This document shows, piece by piece, positions 5,295-6,294 of a stretch of 6,294 nucleotides of DNA. The notes below the pieces were generated by a model, which worked only from the letters and a program-made list of their open reading frames with translations, did no database searches and was not told the DNA's origin. The position numbers were made by a program, and so were the translations under genes. Every line of letters begins with the position of its first letter. Within the stretch, counting starts at the first letter, position 1. The stretch spans positions 1 through 6,294 of the forward strand of contig CAZLBC010000167.1 in NCBI GenBank assembly GCA_964557575.1. Reading direction: 5' to 3'. The stretch is from CAZLBC01 sp964557575 (lineage in GTDB: Bacteria > Planctomycetota > Phycisphaerae > SM23-33).

Positions 5295-6294
5295 ATGATC
5301 AGCGACGAGACACTCACCGCCTACGTGCTGGGCGAGCTGGATGAAAACGAGACGGACGAGATCCGCAGGATGCTCGAACACGACCCCGCTGCCGCCAAGA
5401 AGGCCGAGCGCATTCGCCGGTCCGCGGACATGGTCAACGCCCACTACCGGTCGGAGCCCTGCTGCGAACTCGGCGGCGAACGAACCCGCTGCGTCTGCGC
5501 CGGCGCCGGCCGGCGCCGGTCCCCCGCCTGGCTGCCGCTGGCCGTCGCGGCCGTGGTGCTCGTGGCGGCCTGCCTGGGCGTCATGCTCATGTTCGATGCG
5601 GACACCGCCGGACCCGCGAACCGGACGGCGGCGGTCTCCGGGGACGGCCGCCCGGCCGCCGGGACGGTCCCGCTGGATATCGTGCTGCCGAAACCGCAGT
5701 TCGAGGGCACTCCCAAGCGCATCCAGGGCATCACCAATCTCGAACCGCCCAAGGGTGACGAGTGGAAGCGCCCGACGTTCTACGTCCCGAAGGGTACGCG
5801 GAACCTTACGAAGGGCCGCGAGGTGGCGTCCAGCGACGACCTGCCCATCATCGGCGAGCCGTCCATGATCACCGACGGCGACAAGGAGGGCATGGACCAG
5901 TCGGTCGTCGAATTCGCGCCCGGCAAACAGTGGGTGCAGATAGACCTCGGGCAGGCAGCGAATATCTACGCCGTGGTTATCTGGCACTACCACAAGCAGG
6001 CCCGGGCCTACAAGGACGTGATCGTGCAGGTCGCCGGCGACGCGGACATGATCACGAACAAGAAGACCATCTTCAACAACGACGACGACAATTCCTCGAA
6101 GATGGGCATCGGCAAGGATTTCTCCTACATCGAGACCCATCTCGGCAAGCTCATAGACGCCGGCGGCGTGCGCGGCCGATACGTGCGGCTCTACTCCAAC
6201 GGAAACTCGACCAACGACATGAACCACTACATCGAGGTGGAGGTCTACGGCAAACCGGTGCAAGCCCCCGCTCCCAATATCCGAAAACCGGACA
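5295..6294 (+). CDS. Membrane anti-sigma factor with discoidin-like outer domain (3' incomplete)
   Basis: The frame stays open from the ATG at 5295 to the end of the window (333 complete codons). AAGGA at 5283-5287 lies 7 nt before the ATG. Residues 1-50 form a short helical cytoplasmic domain (LTAYVLGELDENETDEIRRM) like those of anti-sigma factors encoded beside ECF genes. A Cys cluster follows (C56, C57, C66, C68), then basic GRRRS and one membrane helix at about 79-99 (WLPLAVAAVVLVAACLGVML). A Pro/Gly-rich spacer (about 101-185) leads to a galactose-binding-like, F5/8 type C-like domain at about 187-320. Its marks are ITDGD, WVQIDLG, IYAVVIWHYH, RGRYVRLYSNG and the closing strand YIEVEVYG. 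The topology suggests the inner part holds the sigma factor and the outer domain senses a ligand, possibly a glycan; the ligand is inference. The zinc anti-sigma HxxxCxxC motif is absent. More sequence follows the discoidin domain (from VQAPAPN), its extent unknown. Confidence 0.85.
   Translation, partial: MISDETLTAYVLGELDENETDEIRRMLEHDPAAAKKAERIRRSADMVNAHYRSEPCCELGGERTRCVCAGAGRRRSPAWLPLAVAAVVLVAACLGVMLMFDADTAGPANRTAAVSGDGRPAAGTVPLDIVLPKPQFEGTPKRIQGITNLEPPKGDEWKRPTFYVPKGTRNLTKGREVASSDDLPIIGEPSMITDGDKEGMDQSVVEFAPGKQWVQIDLGQAANIYAVVIWHYHKQARAYKDVIVQVAGDADMITNKKTIFNNDDDNSSKMGIGKDFSYIETHLGKLIDAGGVRGRYVRLYSNGNSTNDMNHYIEVEVYGKPVQAPAPNIRKPD
5500..5519. repeat. 20-bp perfect GC-only palindrome inside the anti-sigma gene
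   Basis: CCGGCGCCGG occurs twice in tandem; each 10-mer is its own reverse complement, so the whole 20 bp is also a perfect palindrome. It encodes residues from Ala69 to Arg75 (AGAGRRR), just before the membrane helix. It may simply reflect GC-rich Ala/Gly/Arg codons, though it could form a strong hairpin. Confidence 0.8.

Noticed and set aside
4671..6263. Long minus-strand open frame opposite the sigma and anti-sigma genes
   Set aside because: It shows no recognisable domain and has low-complexity His/Val/Arg/Gly-rich content typical of antisense frames in GC-rich DNA; the plus-strand genes have clear domains.
1..6294. CRISPR arrays, tRNA or rRNA genes, transposases, defence systems
   Set aside because: No repeat-spacer pattern, no cloverleaf or rRNA segment and no mobile-element protein was seen.

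Overview
This is a GC-rich (visibly about 60% or more) stretch of bacterial DNA, probably from a metagenome assembly. A 100-N scaffold gap sits between two identical 55-bp contig ends. The organism is not certain. A membrane anti-sigma factor whose N-terminus reads LTAYVLGEL and whose outer domain is discoidin-like resembles proteins I associate with Planctomycetes, Lentisphaerae, Kiritimatiellae and related PVC-type lineages. A DtxR-FeoA-FeoB iron operon fits an anaerobic or microaerobic lifestyle. The phylum is an inference and is held weakly.

Layout, left to right. Bases 2-85 look like the last 27 codons of an upstream gene. Bases 86-299 hold a regulatory region with a sigma70-like promoter and three copies of an AACTTTTT-type half-site. 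Next comes a tight plus-strand iron operon: a DtxR/MntR-family metalloregulator (300-707), FeoA (700-960, overlapping the regulator) and FeoB (968-3103). A perfect 9-bp GC hairpin fills the 26-bp space to a convergent minus-strand gene (3130-4449).

The minus-strand gene is the strangest object here. Its first ~190 residues are the front part of a xylose-isomerase-like TIM barrel, cut off just after strand 5. They run in frame into what looks like a complete two-helix membrane protein of unknown function that begins at its own methionine (3876). This is either a real deletion fusion or a misassembly.

The intergenic space at 4450-4751 contains the scaffold gap. Its flanks carry the same 55 bp, so the true spacing may be only about 147 bp. 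It appears to be a divergent promoter region. To its right, an ECF sigma factor (4752-5282) and a single-pass anti-sigma factor (5295 to the window end, incomplete) form a pair. The anti-sigma protein has a cytoplasmic N-terminal domain, a Cys cluster, one membrane helix and a galactose-binding-like (F5/8 type C) outer domain, suggesting a surface-sensing sigma switch.

The iron operon is self-contained: the regulator probably represses its own promoter when Fe(II) or Mn(II) is plentiful, controlling FeoAB ferrous iron uptake. Nothing in the sequence ties the sigma/anti-sigma pair to iron; its function stays open.
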